This document shows, one piece after another, positions 38,122 through 47,339 of a stretch of 64,000 bases of DNA (within the stretch, counting starts at the first letter, position 1; each line of letters begins with the position of its first letter). The stretch comes from CANKHA01 sp963731585. GTDB taxonomy: Bacteria; Pseudomonadota; Alphaproteobacteria; Rhizobiales; Xanthobacteraceae. The stretch covers positions 124,001 to 188,000 of the forward strand of contig CAVSWC010000005.1 in the NCBI GenBank assembly GCA_963731585.1. Direction: 5' to 3'. Made by a program: the position numbers and the translations under genes. The notes below the pieces were generated by a model. The model was given only the letters and a program-made list of their open reading frames with translations, had not been told where the DNA came from and ran no database searches.

Positions 38122-38364
38122 ATGTTCTATGTTTACCTCATCGAAAGCGTGTCGGTGCCCGGACAACGTTACGTGGGGTTCACGACCAATCTCAAACAAC
38201 GGTTCGACGATCACAATGCTGGGAAATCATCCCACACCGCTAAATTCAAACCTTGGCTGTTGGTGACGTACATCGCCTTCTCAGATCGAGCCAATGCCGA
38301 GGACTTTGAACGCTATCTCAAATCAGGTTCCGGACATGCATTCGCGAATAAGCGATTGTGGTAG
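38122..38364 (+). CDS. GIY-YIG family nuclease, free-standing
   Basis: An 80-residue single-domain protein with VYLIES...RYVGFTTNLKQRFDDHNAG, the GIY-YIG pattern with the Arg of helix 1, the AKFKPWLLVTYIAF strand and the FERYLKSGSGHAF end. Such minimal proteins (UvrC N-terminal-like) occur in many copies in alphaproteobacteria and their role is unsettled. It begins 93 bases after the tRNA CCA; between them are short GCTTCGCG/CGAAGC-type inverted repeats. Confidence 0.82.
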   Translation: MFYVYLIESVSVPGQRYVGFTTNLKQRFDDHNAGKSSHTAKFKPWLLVTYIAFSDRANAEDFERYLKSGSGHAFANKRLW

Positions 38365-38530
38365 GACCTCGCAACCGACGAGAGAACGCCGGTGGGTTAC
38401 GCCCCTTCGGCGCCAATCCAACCTCATTAATATTTGCGATTTTGAATCGCGAAGTTCGAAATCGCCAGCCTTTTTCCGCGGCGTGGTTTCCGTTTTTCGT
38501 TGTCCAATTATTTTCTTCCCACTTTTGTGC

Positions 38531-38914
38531 TCAGTTCTTTTTGCCGGTGGCGTCGAATTGCTTGAGAAATGCAACGAGATCCTTGATCTTTGCTTCCTCC
38601 TTGATGCCGGCAAAGATCATCTTCGTCCCCGGAATCTTGGCTCTTGGGTCTTTGATGTATTCAGAGAAGGTCGCTTCATCCCACGTGATGCCGGAATTCT
38701 TGTTTGCCGGAGTGTAGCTAAAACCTTCGATGGTCCCCGACTTGCGGCCAAACAATCCGTTCAGAAGAGGGCCGACGACGTTTTTGGCGGTTTCGCCAAC
38801 CTGATGACAGGCCCGGCATTGGGCGAAGACCTTTTCGCCGTTCGCCGCGTCCTGAGCGGCGGCGGACGTGGTGAAGCCAACGAGCATTAACATGACGTTT
38901 AGAACTCGCCGCAT
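38531..38914 (-). CDS. Cytochrome c, class I (c2/c550 type)
   Basis: A 127-residue periplasmic monoheme cytochrome: signal peptide to AAAQ, the haem motif CRACH near residue 34, GPLLNGLFGRKSGTIEGFSYTP, and the methionine ligand in IPGTKMIFAGIK. It is of the mitochondrial-like c2 type and could carry electrons from the Sox complex to a terminal oxidase. Last gene of the minus-strand sox set. Confidence 0.9.
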   Translation of the reverse strand: MRRVLNVMLMLVGFTTSAAAQDAANGEKVFAQCRACHQVGETAKNVVGPLLNGLFGRKSGTIEGFSYTPANKNSGITWDEATFSEYIKDPRAKIPGTKMIFAGIKEEAKIKDLVAFLKQFDATGKKN

Positions 38915-38938
38915 CGCGTAGGTTCCTCCTTCAGGTGT

Positions 38939-39883
38939 TTAAATCGGTACGAAACGGTAGGCCGTTCCACTTCGCTCCACCCTGCCGTGACCGGGCCAAG
39001 GCAGGTGGAACCCAACCAACGGCAGTTGGTCGGTTGCCAGTTGATCGAGCAAGCGCTTGCGGGTGGCGACGCCGCGGTCGCGGTCGAAATCGGCGCCGAC
39101 ACGCCATTCCGGCCGCGCGAAAGAAACCGCAGCATTTGTCAGTGCATCGGCTCCGATGAAGAGGCGCTCGCCGCCGTTCTCGATCATCACCGACATGTGG
39201 CCGGGTGTATGGCCGCTGGTGTCGACATAGGCCACGCCCGGCGCGACTGCATCACCGGCCTTGCGCCGCTCGGTCTTGGCTTCAAGACGCTTAAGGGTAC
39301 GCGCGCTGCCGCGCGCCTGGCCCTGCAGCCAGTCCGGTACCGACGCCGGCGTATTGGGATCGAGCCAGAAGTCCCATTCGGCCGCGGCGATCACGTAGGT
39401 CGCGTTCGCAAAGCGTTCACTGCCGTCGAAATCGTCGATCGCACCCCACAGATGATCGGCATGGCCGTGGGTGAAGACGATCTTGGTGACGGCCGCGGTA
39501 GAAATCCCCGCAGCTTCCATATTTTCTGCGAGTTTTCCGGCGTTATCCTGGAAGTTCGAACCGGCTCCCGCATCGATCAGCACAAGCTCGGTGCCGGTCT
39601 TTACCAGCGTCACATTGATCTGCGGCAGCGGACCATGCGGCGGCAGACCATGAGCGACAAACAGGGCCATTGCCTCGGCGGCGGGCGTTTCCGGCAGCAT
39701 GAAAGACAACGGGACGCTGAGGGTGCCATCGCTCACCACCATGACCTCGATCGCGCCGACGTTGCGCTTGAAAGGCGCAATCGCTGCAAGCGACGAAATA
39801 GGCAACCCCGGCGCGGCCATCACCGCGCCGAGGCCAACAACAACGTGACGGCGATCGAGCTGCAAAGACGCTCGCGTTTTCAT
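38939..39883 (-). CDS. Exported metallo-beta-lactamase-fold hydrolase (SoxH-like)
   Basis: A 314-residue MBL protein with an N-terminal twin-arginine-like signal (LDRRHVVVGLGAVMAAPG). The metal site FTHGHADHLWG is complete, with further ligands in SGHTPGHMSVM and FIGAD. Similar hydrolases called SoxH end some sox clusters; their role is undecided. Neighbours: cytochrome c gene 24 bases downstream, soxF 27 bases upstream. Confidence 0.78.
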   Translation of the reverse strand: MKTRASLQLDRRHVVVGLGAVMAAPGLPISSLAAIAPFKRNVGAIEVMVVSDGTLSVPLSFMLPETPAAEAMALFVAHGLPPHGPLPQINVTLVKTGTELVLIDAGAGSNFQDNAGKLAENMEAAGISTAAVTKIVFTHGHADHLWGAIDDFDGSERFANATYVIAAAEWDFWLDPNTPASVPDWLQGQARGSARTLKRLEAKTERRKAGDAVAPGVAYVDTSGHTPGHMSVMIENGGERLFIGADALTNAAVSFARPEWRVGADFDRDRGVATRKRLLDQLATDQLPLVGFHLPWPGHGRVERSGTAYRFVPI

Positions 39884-39910
39884 GGTCCTCCGCAGCTCAC
39901 GCGTCAGGCA

Positions 39911-41179
39911 TCATGAGAACATATCGGCCGTGATGCCGGCATACCAGCCCATGTTCTCTTGCTGCGTCTGTTTGCGAAGCTCGGCGCTTTCGCCGGTCTT
40001 GGAAACGAAGGTTTCCACCGCGGCGATCTTGCCGTCCTTCGCTTCATAACGCCCACCGACCTTCACCGTGTCGTCGGTCTCAAGCAGACTCCAGCAGGTA
40101 TTGGTGTAACGCGCGGGGAACGTAGGCCCGTTGGCGAGCTCACCGCGGATCATCATTGCGGCGACCTTTGCCTGGCTGTTGGCGGAAAACGCCGATTTCG
40201 GCATGTCGCCAGGAATGCAGGAGTCGCCGACCACGTAGATGTTTGGATCGTTCGCCGATTTCATATTTTCGGGGTTGATCGGGCAGTAGCCTGTCTGGTT
40301 GGCGAGACCGGCATCGCGCGCAATCTTGCCGGCCATCTGCGCGGGGATCACGTTGACGAGTGCGGCCTTGTATTCCGCCAGGTCGGTCTTGACCGTCATG
40401 GTCTTGACGTCGACGCCTTTGATACCACCATGCATCTTGGGGTCCTGCCACTCGACCATTCCGGGATAGTGGTTCTGCCAAGCCTCCACGAAGAGCGCCT
40501 GCTTGGAAAAACTTTCCTTCGGGTCGAGCACGATGATGCGCGATTTCTTGTGGCCTTTGGCCTTGAGCGTGTGCGCCATCATAGACACCCGCTCGTACGG
40601 CCCAGGGGGGCAACGATACGGGTTCGGCGGCGCTATCATAACGATGACGTCGCCGTCCTTTAGCGCATTGAGCTGCCGCTTGAGCAATTGTGTCTGCGGC
40701 CCCGGCTTCCAGGCGTGGGGCATTTTATCGCTGACAGCTTCCGAATAGCCGGGTACGGAATCGAACTTCAGATCGATGCCCGGTGCGATGAGCAGGCGGT
40801 CGTAACCCACCACTGTTCCGTTCGCGAGCCGCACGGTGCGCTTCTCGCGGTCGATACCGGTCGCCGTCTGCCGTACATGCTTCACGCCATATTTCGACGC
40901 CAGCTTGTCATAGGAATGCGTGATCGACTCCCATGTCCGGAAGCCGCCGAGATACAAGTTCGAATGGAAGCAGGTGGTGAATTGTCGTGCCGGTTCGACC
41001 AGCGTCACGTCGATGCCGCCGTCCTTGGCGACATATTTGGCAACCGTCGCACCGCCCGGACCACCGCCGATGACGACAACTTTTGGCTTCGCCTGCGCAA
41101 AGATCGGTGCCGGGAATCCGCCGGCGGCCGCGAACGCCCCTATGCCGCCAATAAAATATCTGCGAGTCGTCGATGTCAT
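39911..41179 (-). CDS. soxF: Flavocytochrome c sulfide dehydrogenase, flavoprotein subunit
   Basis: A 422-residue periplasmic flavoprotein (FccB/SoxF). It has a twin-arginine signal (TTRRYFIGGIGAFAAAGG), the FAD-binding VVVIGGGPGGATVAKYVA, and the two redox cysteines in FTTCFHSN and TGYCPINPEN. It ends with the FCSD C-terminal domain. It oxidises sulfide and passes electrons to the adjacent haem protein encoded by the gene upstream. Gap to that gene is 39 bases. Confidence 0.9.
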   Translation of the reverse strand: MTSTTRRYFIGGIGAFAAAGGFPAPIFAQAKPKVVVIGGGPGGATVAKYVAKDGGIDVTLVEPARQFTTCFHSNLYLGGFRTWESITHSYDKLASKYGVKHVRQTATGIDREKRTVRLANGTVVGYDRLLIAPGIDLKFDSVPGYSEAVSDKMPHAWKPGPQTQLLKRQLNALKDGDVIVMIAPPNPYRCPPGPYERVSMMAHTLKAKGHKKSRIIVLDPKESFSKQALFVEAWQNHYPGMVEWQDPKMHGGIKGVDVKTMTVKTDLAEYKAALVNVIPAQMAGKIARDAGLANQTGYCPINPENMKSANDPNIYVVGDSCIPGDMPKSAFSANSQAKVAAMMIRGELANGPTFPARYTNTCWSLLETDDTVKVGGRYEAKDGKIAAVETFVSKTGESAELRKQTQQENMGWYAGITADMFS

Positions 41180-41218
41180 GGTTTCACTCCCCTGTGTATT
41201 CTTTACTTGTTATTCCCA

Positions 41219-41560
41219 TCACCGAATTCCTTGCCGGACTTTCAGGCTGCCAAAATAGGCGGCAAGGGCTGCGACTTCGTCGTTGGAAAAACGGCCTGCA
41301 ATCGTCTGCATGATAGCGTTGTCCCGCTTCTTCTGCCGATATTCCTCCATGATCTCGATAAAGCTTGCGTCCGGCCAGCCGACAATCGATGGAATGCCAT
41401 CGTATCGGCCGGACATCTGGTGACAGGTGACGCATTCGGAAGACAGATACTCTCCAAGGGCCTTGTCGCCAGCGGCCGCAACACCGCCGAGCAAGCTGCC
41501 CGTAAATGCCGTTGCCAAAACGACGAGTGCCAAATGCCGCGTTGCGCGGGAATGAAGCAT
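41219..41560 (-). CDS. soxE: Cytochrome c, haem subunit partner of SoxF
   Basis: A 113-residue exported monoheme cytochrome with signal peptide (VVLATAFTGSLLGGVAAAG) and haem motif CVTCH, followed by MSGRYDGIPSIVGW. It corresponds in position and size to the c-type partner of flavocytochrome c (FccA/SoxE), here of monoheme type. The ATG at 41560 lies two bases after the soxD stop; the longer frame to 41677 would overlap soxD. Confidence 0.8.
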   Translation of the reverse strand: MLHSRATRHLALVVLATAFTGSLLGGVAAAGDKALGEYLSSECVTCHQMSGRYDGIPSIVGWPDASFIEIMEEYRQKKRDNAIMQTIAGRFSNDEVAALAAYFGSLKVRQGIR

Positions 41561-41562
41561 CG

Positions 41563-42288
41563 CTAGTCGACCTTGGGTTCCTTGCCGGCTTCCGGTGTCA
41601 CGTCGAGCACGCGGGCGTGTCCGGTCACCTTGGCCTCGCCGGGCAAGCAATTCGTCATGCAGGGGTTCTTGCGCCAAAATGATTTTTCAGTGACCTCGCG
41701 ATCATCATCGTGGAAATTCCGTTCGTTCGGAAGCTTGATTGTTGCAAAGTTCTTGTCATTCAGCTCGAAATCTTCTGCGTTGATGACGTCATTGAGGTAA
41801 AGAACATAGGCCGTAATGGCGTAGAGTTCGTCATTGGTTAGTGACTGCGCGTTGCCGAATGGCATCGACCGGCGAATGTAGTCCATCACCGTTGAGGCAT
41901 AAGGCCAATAGGAGCCGATCGACTTCACCGGATCATGGCTGGCCAAAGTACCGTTGCCGCCGCTCAGGATTGGCCAGCGGGCGGCACTTTCACCGAATTC
42001 CCCGTGACAGGCGGCGCAACGCTCCATGTAGAGAGGTTCACCGGCCTTCACGGTGCCTTTGCCCGCAGGCAGGCCGTCGCCGTCCGGACGGATATCGATA
42101 TCCCAGCCGGTGATCTCATTCACCGTGGCGACGCGGCCGATATTGAGGCGTTTCGCCGCCGTGGCCGCTTGCTTTTGCGGCGCTTGCGGGGAGGCGGATT
42201 TCGGCGCCGCAGCGATCGGGCCGATCAACAAGGCGCCGGCCAACAGCGCACATACCCCCAGCGCAGAGAGTTTAAGAGACCTCGACAT
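41563..42288 (-). CDS. soxD: Sulfane dehydrogenase cytochrome subunit SoxD
   Basis: A 241-residue exported cytochrome c. One haem motif is present, ERCAACHGEFGE near residue 95, followed by SYWPYASTVMDYIRRSMPFG and LTNDELYAITAYVLYLN, typical of SoxD. A pair of cysteines (NPCMTNC) sits near the end. Paracoccus SoxD has a second haem domain that is absent here. Start ATG at 42288 overlaps the soxC stop by 17 bases. With SoxC it removes six electrons from the SoxY-bound sulfane sulfur. Confidence 0.9.
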   Translation of the reverse strand: MSRSLKLSALGVCALLAGALLIGPIAAAPKSASPQAPQKQAATAAKRLNIGRVATVNEITGWDIDIRPDGDGLPAGKGTVKAGEPLYMERCAACHGEFGESAARWPILSGGNGTLASHDPVKSIGSYWPYASTVMDYIRRSMPFGNAQSLTNDELYAITAYVLYLNDVINAEDFELNDKNFATIKLPNERNFHDDDREVTEKSFWRKNPCMTNCLPGEAKVTGHARVLDVTPEAGKEPKVD

Positions 42289-43564
42289 TCTCAACCTCGC
42301 CGCTCTTGTGCACGTGCCACGTCTGGATACCGTTATTGTGGTAGATCGAATTGACGCCTCGATATTTGCGCAATTCGTTCTTCGTGGGCTGCACATAGCC
42401 GGTCTCGTCCATCGCGCGCGATTGCAACAACAGCTCGCGACCGTCCCATTCGAATTCGTAATAGAAGCGCGTCAGCGCCTTGTCCCAGATCGGTCCATCG
42501 ATCCGCGCGACACGCCAGTTGCGGCCGCCATCCAGCGAGATATCTACGCGTGCAATCTTGCCGCGGCCGGACCAGGCAAGACCGGACAGCACGGTAAAGC
42601 CGGACTTGTGATTGAAGGGCGCCTGCGGGCTTGGATTGGTGACCACGGATTTGGCGTCCATGATGTAGGTGAAGCGGCGTGCCTTGCCGTTCTCGAGCAG
42701 GTCGGTGTATTTGGATGTCTCCTCGCGATGGTGCCAAGGCTGGTCGCCGACTTCGATCCGGCGCAGCCACTTGATCCACATGTTGGCTTCCCAGCCGGGA
42801 ACCACTATGCGCACCGGATAGCCATTTTCGGGCCGCAACATTTCTCCGTTCATGCGATAGGCGACGAGCACGTCGTCCATTGCCTTCTGCAGCGGCAGGG
42901 ACCGCGTCATGGCAGCGGCATCTCCGCCTTCCATGAGCAACCACTTGGCGTTCGGCTTGAGACCGGCTTCCTGCAGCAGCACTTTGAGCGGCACGCCGGT
43001 GTACATCACGCAATGCACCATGCCGTGCGTGTATTGACAGCCGTTAAGCTGTGCACCGCGCCATTCCATGCCGGAATTGGCCGCACATTCGCAGAAATAG
43101 GCGCGATTGCTGCGCGGCATCCGCTTAAGGTCGTCAAGGGTGAAGATCAGCGGCTTGTCGACGAGGCCGTGGAGCATCAGCCGGTAATCGGTCGGGTCGA
43201 CCTCGGCAATGCCGGCATGATGCCGCTCGAAGCAAACGCCGTTCGGCGTGATGATCCCGTCGAGCGCGTGGATGGGCGTGAAGCTGACCGAGCTTTCGCG
43301 CGAGGCGGTAAGCCATTCTACGTCGCGCCGGATAACATGTGCTTCATGCTTGGAGGGCGTGCCATAGGCGCGCACGGCGACGCCGTCGCCGATTGAGCGC
43401 GACCAGTCCGGCACATTCGGCGGTTGATTGGCGGGATTGCCAGCCCCCTGCGGGGCCGCGATCACTCCACTGCCGAGCGCGGCCGCGCCGCCTGCGGCCA
43501 GACCTGCGCGCAGAAAGACGCGGCGAGAGGTTGCTATGCGCTCCTTTGCGGCCCGATCAGGCAT
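42272..43564 (-). CDS. soxC: Sulfane dehydrogenase molybdoprotein subunit SoxC
   Basis: A 430-residue molybdenum oxidoreductase of the sulfite oxidase family with a twin-arginine signal (SRRVFLRAGLAAGGAAALG). The molybdenum-ligating Cys lies in AYFCECAANSGMEW, and the C-terminal Mo-co dimerisation domain contains GLAWSGRGKIARVDISLDGG. SoxCD makes the pathway go to sulfate without sulfur globules. Confidence 0.93.
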   Translation of the reverse strand: MPDRAAKERIATSRRVFLRAGLAAGGAAALGSGVIAAPQGAGNPANQPPNVPDWSRSIGDGVAVRAYGTPSKHEAHVIRRDVEWLTASRESSVSFTPIHALDGIITPNGVCFERHHAGIAEVDPTDYRLMLHGLVDKPLIFTLDDLKRMPRSNRAYFCECAANSGMEWRGAQLNGCQYTHGMVHCVMYTGVPLKVLLQEAGLKPNAKWLLMEGGDAAAMTRSLPLQKAMDDVLVAYRMNGEMLRPENGYPVRIVVPGWEANMWIKWLRRIEVGDQPWHHREETSKYTDLLENGKARRFTYIMDAKSVVTNPSPQAPFNHKSGFTVLSGLAWSGRGKIARVDISLDGGRNWRVARIDGPIWDKALTRFYYEFEWDGRELLLQSRAMDETGYVQPTKNELRKYRGVNSIYHNNGIQTWHVHKSGEVENVEVS

Positions 43565-43585
43565 TCTTACCCCCCAATTTTTGGA

Positions 43586-45274
43586 TCAATTGACGCCCCC
43601 CACGACTCGTACGTGACCGGCTTCCTGTGGCGCGACCACACCCTTCTTCTGAATGTAATTCGTAACCACCTCCCAAATCGGGGGCCCTTCGGTGTCCTCG
43701 TTCACGCTCGCCCAGCCGGCAACAACATATTCCTTGGCCGGTTCAAGCAGTTTGCCGCTGGCGCGCAGCGTCAGATCGGAAATGCGGCTTCCCATCGGCT
43801 TATGGATGTCGATGGAATAGGACACGCCGCCAACCCGAACCATGTCTCCGCCTCCCTGATAATAGGGATCCGGGTTGAAGAGATTGTCGGCGACGTCCTC
43901 AAGCACTTCCTGCAGGCGCGCTCCCGACATCTTCATGCGATAGGTCGCGGGGTAGGTGATCGCGGTTGCGTTGTAGATATCTTCGCGCGTGATCGCTTGG
44001 CCGGGCAGCAGAGAATTGCCCCAACGGAATCCGGGCGACAGCGCAATCTCGGCGTCGCGCTCGGAGAGCATGGCTTCGCAGATCACGTCGTCGAGCGTGC
44101 CGTTGAAGTTGCCGCGCCGGTAGAGCAGCGTCTCGGTGCGGCCGATCGTTTCGCCGAGCATCTTTTCGTGGGGAGCGCGAACAGACTTGATTTTCGCAGT
44201 CATGTCGGCGTCGGGGACTATCGCGTCAGCGAAGACCGGAATGAGCTTGAAGCGATAATCCTTCACCGCCCCATCGCGCACGTCGAGATCGAGACGCGAT
44301 ACAAACTTTCCGTGACTGCCCGACGCGACGAGCAGGGTATTGCCGACCTTTACCACCTCGGGTAGCGCATCATGCGTGTGCGCGGTCAGGATGACGTCAA
44401 GGCCCTTCACCCGCGACGCCAGCTTGCGGTCGAGATCAAAACCATTGTGTGAGAGCAGCACGACGAGCTCGGCGCCATTTTTCCGAACGATATCGACCTG
44501 CTTTTGCAGGTCCTCCTCGCGAATGCCGAAAGACCAATTCGGGATCATCCAGCGGGGATTGGCGATTGGCGTATAGGGTAGGGCTTGACCGATGACGGCA
44601 ATGCTGACGCCCCCTCGCTCAAACATGGCCGACGCTTTGAAAACCGGCTCCTGCCACTCCGTGTCACGGATATTCTGCGCCAGAAAGGGGAAGCCGAGCT
44701 TGGCGACGATCTCCTTGACCCGCGCCTCGCCGAGCGTGAACTCCCAATGGCCCGTCATGGCGTCGGGCTTGAGCAGCGCCATGCACTCCACCATATCCTG
44801 GCCCTTGCTTTGCAGCGAGGTGAAGCTGTTCTGCCAGGTGTCGCCGCCGTCGAGGAAGACAACGCGTTCGCCGCGTTCGGCTCTAATCGTCTTGAGAATC
44901 GTGGCAATGCGGTCTAACCCGCCAATGCGGCCGTAGCTCTTGGCGAGGCTTGCAAAGTCGTCGGAGCTGAGGGCATAAGCCGCCGCCGTGCCCGCCGGGA
45001 TTTTGTAAAGATCGAGCAGCGCGCGGCCTGTGACATGCGGGACCAGCCCCTTCGCTTCTCCTGCTCCAAGGTTAATCGAGGGCTCGCGAAAAAAAGTTGG
45101 TAGAAGCTGGCCGTGAATATCACTGACGTGAACAAGCGTGACATTCCCCACTGAATTGAAGCGCAGCAGGTCGGCCTGGGTCAGCCGCTGCTGCGCCAGG
45201 GCGCGTGACCAGCCGGTCGGGAGGAGCGCCGCGGTTGCGGCAGCCAGCTGGACAAAGTCGCGCCTTGAAATCAT
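43586..45274 (-). CDS. soxB: Thiosulfohydrolase SoxB
   Basis: A 562-residue dimanganese enzyme of the 5'-nucleotidase/metallophosphatase superfamily that hydrolyses sulfate from SoxY-bound thiosulfonate. A twin-arginine signal opens it (SRRDFVQLAAA). Metal-binding motifs are VHVSDIHGQ, FLDGGDTWQNS, TGHWEFTLG, LLSHNGFD and LTAHTHDALP; the C-terminal nucleotidase domain includes LSPGFRWGNSLLPGQAITRE. SoxB is the marker gene of the Sox pathway. Confidence 0.97.
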   Translation of the reverse strand: MISRRDFVQLAAATAALLPTGWSRALAQQRLTQADLLRFNSVGNVTLVHVSDIHGQLLPTFFREPSINLGAGEAKGLVPHVTGRALLDLYKIPAGTAAAYALSSDDFASLAKSYGRIGGLDRIATILKTIRAERGERVVFLDGGDTWQNSFTSLQSKGQDMVECMALLKPDAMTGHWEFTLGEARVKEIVAKLGFPFLAQNIRDTEWQEPVFKASAMFERGGVSIAVIGQALPYTPIANPRWMIPNWSFGIREEDLQKQVDIVRKNGAELVVLLSHNGFDLDRKLASRVKGLDVILTAHTHDALPEVVKVGNTLLVASGSHGKFVSRLDLDVRDGAVKDYRFKLIPVFADAIVPDADMTAKIKSVRAPHEKMLGETIGRTETLLYRRGNFNGTLDDVICEAMLSERDAEIALSPGFRWGNSLLPGQAITREDIYNATAITYPATYRMKMSGARLQEVLEDVADNLFNPDPYYQGGGDMVRVGGVSYSIDIHKPMGSRISDLTLRASGKLLEPAKEYVVAGWASVNEDTEGPPIWEVVTNYIQKKGVVAPQEAGHVRVVGGVN

Positions 45275-45349
45275 CGACCACTCCGAAAAGAAGCCGAGCG
45301 CTCGGGAGCGGCAAAGGCGACCGCAGACAGTCGCCGGTTCTTCGCCGCG

Positions 45350-45676
45350 TTAGGTGACTTGAATGCTCTCTTCGCCGACGATCTTGGAGCCGTCATCGTC
45401 GAGCCAGGTGAGTACCACTGCGCCGGATTCCTGCGCCTTGAACTTGAACTGAATGTATGGATTGGCGGAAATCGCCGGCTCGAAGTCGGCGGAGAAGACC
45501 TCCTTGCCGTTCACCGTGCAGGTCAGCTTGTTCAGGATCTTGCGCGGGATGGTATTTCCGGCGCTGTCCTTGCGTTGACCGCTTTCCATGACGTGAGAGA
45601 CGAGGGCCTTCACCTCGACGATCTCGCCTTTCTTGGCTTCTTTCTTGTCGAGCTTGATGCGCGGTTTGACAGACAT
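45350..45676 (-). CDS. soxZ: Sulfur-carrier complex subunit SoxZ
   Basis: A 108-residue SoxZ with the immunoglobulin-like fold, seen in KALVSHVMESGQRKDSAGNT, IPRKILNKLTCTVNGKEVFS and AQESGAVVLTWLDDDGS. It lacks a signal peptide and is exported as a dimer with SoxY. 41 bases separate it from soxY. Confidence 0.95.
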   Translation of the reverse strand: MSVKPRIKLDKKEAKKGEIVEVKALVSHVMESGQRKDSAGNTIPRKILNKLTCTVNGKEVFSADFEPAISANPYIQFKFKAQESGAVVLTWLDDDGSKIVGEESIQVT

Positions 45677-45717
45677 CGAAATTTCTCCTCAAGACGGATC
45701 GTGGTGGCAAGCCGAAA

Positions 45718-46179
45718 TCAGCCGCCGCAGCCGCCGATCGTGACCTTTACCTGCTTGCTCGCCGTGAAGAAGGAGCCGTCATTCATCTTGGCGACGGCAA
45801 CGACGTGTTGAGTGGTGGCAAGCCGGATGCGGGTGTTGGCCTCCGCGACGCCACTTGCGGGCGAGAAGTGAAAGGTGGCGACCGCAGCACGCGGATTTTC
45901 GTCGGCGACGATGAGCACATCGGTCACGTGGGATTGCTCGGTCATCGGACTTTCGACCGAGACCGTCATGGGCACGGTATTGCCGTTTTCGGCGATTTCC
46001 GGAAGGTCCAGCTTGACGCGACCCTGGGACGGCGCCTTGCCGCCGGTGAACTTTTTGATCAGGTCATCGGAATCGTTGGCCGCGAAAGCCGGACCTGCCG
46101 ATCCGCATATCATTGCGGCCGCGACAGTGCCGACGCCAACCGCCAAGGCCTGCCGACGATTGAAATGAATCAATGTCAT
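45718..46179 (-). CDS. soxY: Sulfur-carrier protein SoxY
   Basis: A 153-residue SoxY. The twin-arginine-like signal (NRRQALAVGVGTVAAAMICG) is followed by the carrier domain ending VKVTIGGCGG, the invariant GGCGG swinging arm whose Cys carries the sulfur intermediates. It is the first gene of the minus-strand run soxYZBCDEF, divergent from soxAX. Confidence 0.96.
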   Translation of the reverse strand: MTLIHFNRRQALAVGVGTVAAAMICGSAGPAFAANDSDDLIKKFTGGKAPSQGRVKLDLPEIAENGNTVPMTVSVESPMTEQSHVTDVLIVADENPRAAVATFHFSPASGVAEANTRIRLATTQHVVAVAKMNDGSFFTASKQVKVTIGGCGG

Positions 46180-46496
46180 TGAGGTTTCCTCATCGGGTTT
46201 CCACCCACCAGCCTTTTGGCAGGAGCCGAATTCTGCCGTGCATGAGCACGATGGTCGTGATCGCGAGCGTTTCCTGTCGCCTGCGTGTGCCGCAGGACAT
46301 ATTCATTTCTCTCTATCTGTTAAACGATTGCTGTTTCGATTGCAACCGGATTCCAGGGTTCTGGCTGCAATTTTGGCCCTAAAAACAAACATGCCTTCTT
46401 CATTCAAAAAAACGCATGTATGGTGGGGATCGAAATCCGGGCCAGGGAGGTCACCAAGAACCTCGCAGTCAAGGACAAGAAAGGGAGGGAAATCCA
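46180..46496. promoter_or_regulatory. Divergent soxY-soxA promoter region
   Basis: The 317 bases hold no gene. They must contain promoters for soxYZBCDEF and soxAX. A hairpin CCTGCG/CGCAGG lies at about 46280-46296, and the AT-rich ACATATTCATTT at 46297-46308 resembles GATATTCATATT in the soxW-soxS gap. GGGAGGG precedes the GTG of soxA. SoxR control is inferred. Confidence 0.5.
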
Positions 46497-47321
46497 GTGG
46501 CGCAAAAAAGTACACTGCTTGCGGTTCTGCTTGCGGCCCTAGTGCTGTCTCCCCTGGCAATTGCGCAGGACGTGGAGACGGAAAAGGCGATCGAAAAATA
46601 TCGTCAGATGCTGAAGGAAGATCCCTGGAGCAATCCCGGCCTACTGGATGCCGACCGCGGCGAGGGCCTGTGGACAACGCCCCGCGGTCCGAAGAATGTT
46701 TCGCTTGAGCAATGCGATCTTGGCAAGGGAGCGGGAAAGGTGGACGGCGCCTTCGCCGAATTGCCGCGCTATTTCGCCGATGCTGGCGCAGTCATGGATG
46801 TGGAGACTCGCATTCTCTGGTGCATGGAGAAATTGCAAGGCCTCAATCGCGCCGACCTCATCAAGCGGCCACACCCTGGCGGCGGCCAGCCGGTTAAAGA
46901 GCTGGGCGCGATCGCAACCTATGTTGCGAGCAGATCGAATGGCCTCAAATTTGCGGCCAAGCTCGACCAGCCGCAGGAAAAAACGACTGTAGCGCTCGGC
47001 GAAGCGTTGTTTTTCCGGCGCTCGGGTCCGTTCGATTTCTCCTGCTCTACCTGCCACGCCACCGAGGGCACCCGGATTCGGTTGCAGGGCCTGCCCTACC
47101 TCTCGAACCCTGCAGCGGCACGCAAGGTGGTCGGCGAATGGCCGGCCTACCGGGTGTCGTCCACCCATGTCATGACGATGCAGCACCGTCTTTATGACTG
47201 CTATTGGCAGATGCGCATGCCGGAGCTGGAACTCGGGTCGGACGTGAGCGTGGCGCTCATTGCCTATCTGGTAAAGGCAGCCGAGGGTGGCGAAATCTCC
47301 GCCCCCGGGCTCAAGCGCTAG
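46497..47321 (+). CDS. soxA: L-cysteine S-thiosulfotransferase subunit SoxA, monoheme type
   Basis: A 274-residue exported cytochrome of the SoxXA complex, which loads thiosulfate onto SoxY. The C-terminal haem motif is CSTCH (in DFSCSTCHATEG), and the catalytic Cys ligand lies in LYDCYWQMRMPEL. In the N-terminal half only a cysteine pair (EQCDLG and LWCMEK) remains where diheme SoxA has a first haem, so this is the monoheme type known from Starkeya. GTG start at 46497 after GGGAGGG. Confidence 0.93.
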   Translation: MAQKSTLLAVLLAALVLSPLAIAQDVETEKAIEKYRQMLKEDPWSNPGLLDADRGEGLWTTPRGPKNVSLEQCDLGKGAGKVDGAFAELPRYFADAGAVMDVETRILWCMEKLQGLNRADLIKRPHPGGGQPVKELGAIATYVASRSNGLKFAAKLDQPQEKTTVALGEALFFRRSGPFDFSCSTCHATEGTRIRLQGLPYLSNPAAARKVVGEWPAYRVSSTHVMTMQHRLYDCYWQMRMPELELGSDVSVALIAYLVKAAEGGEISAPGLKR

Positions 47322-47339
47322 TTCGAAGGGGATCAAGTC

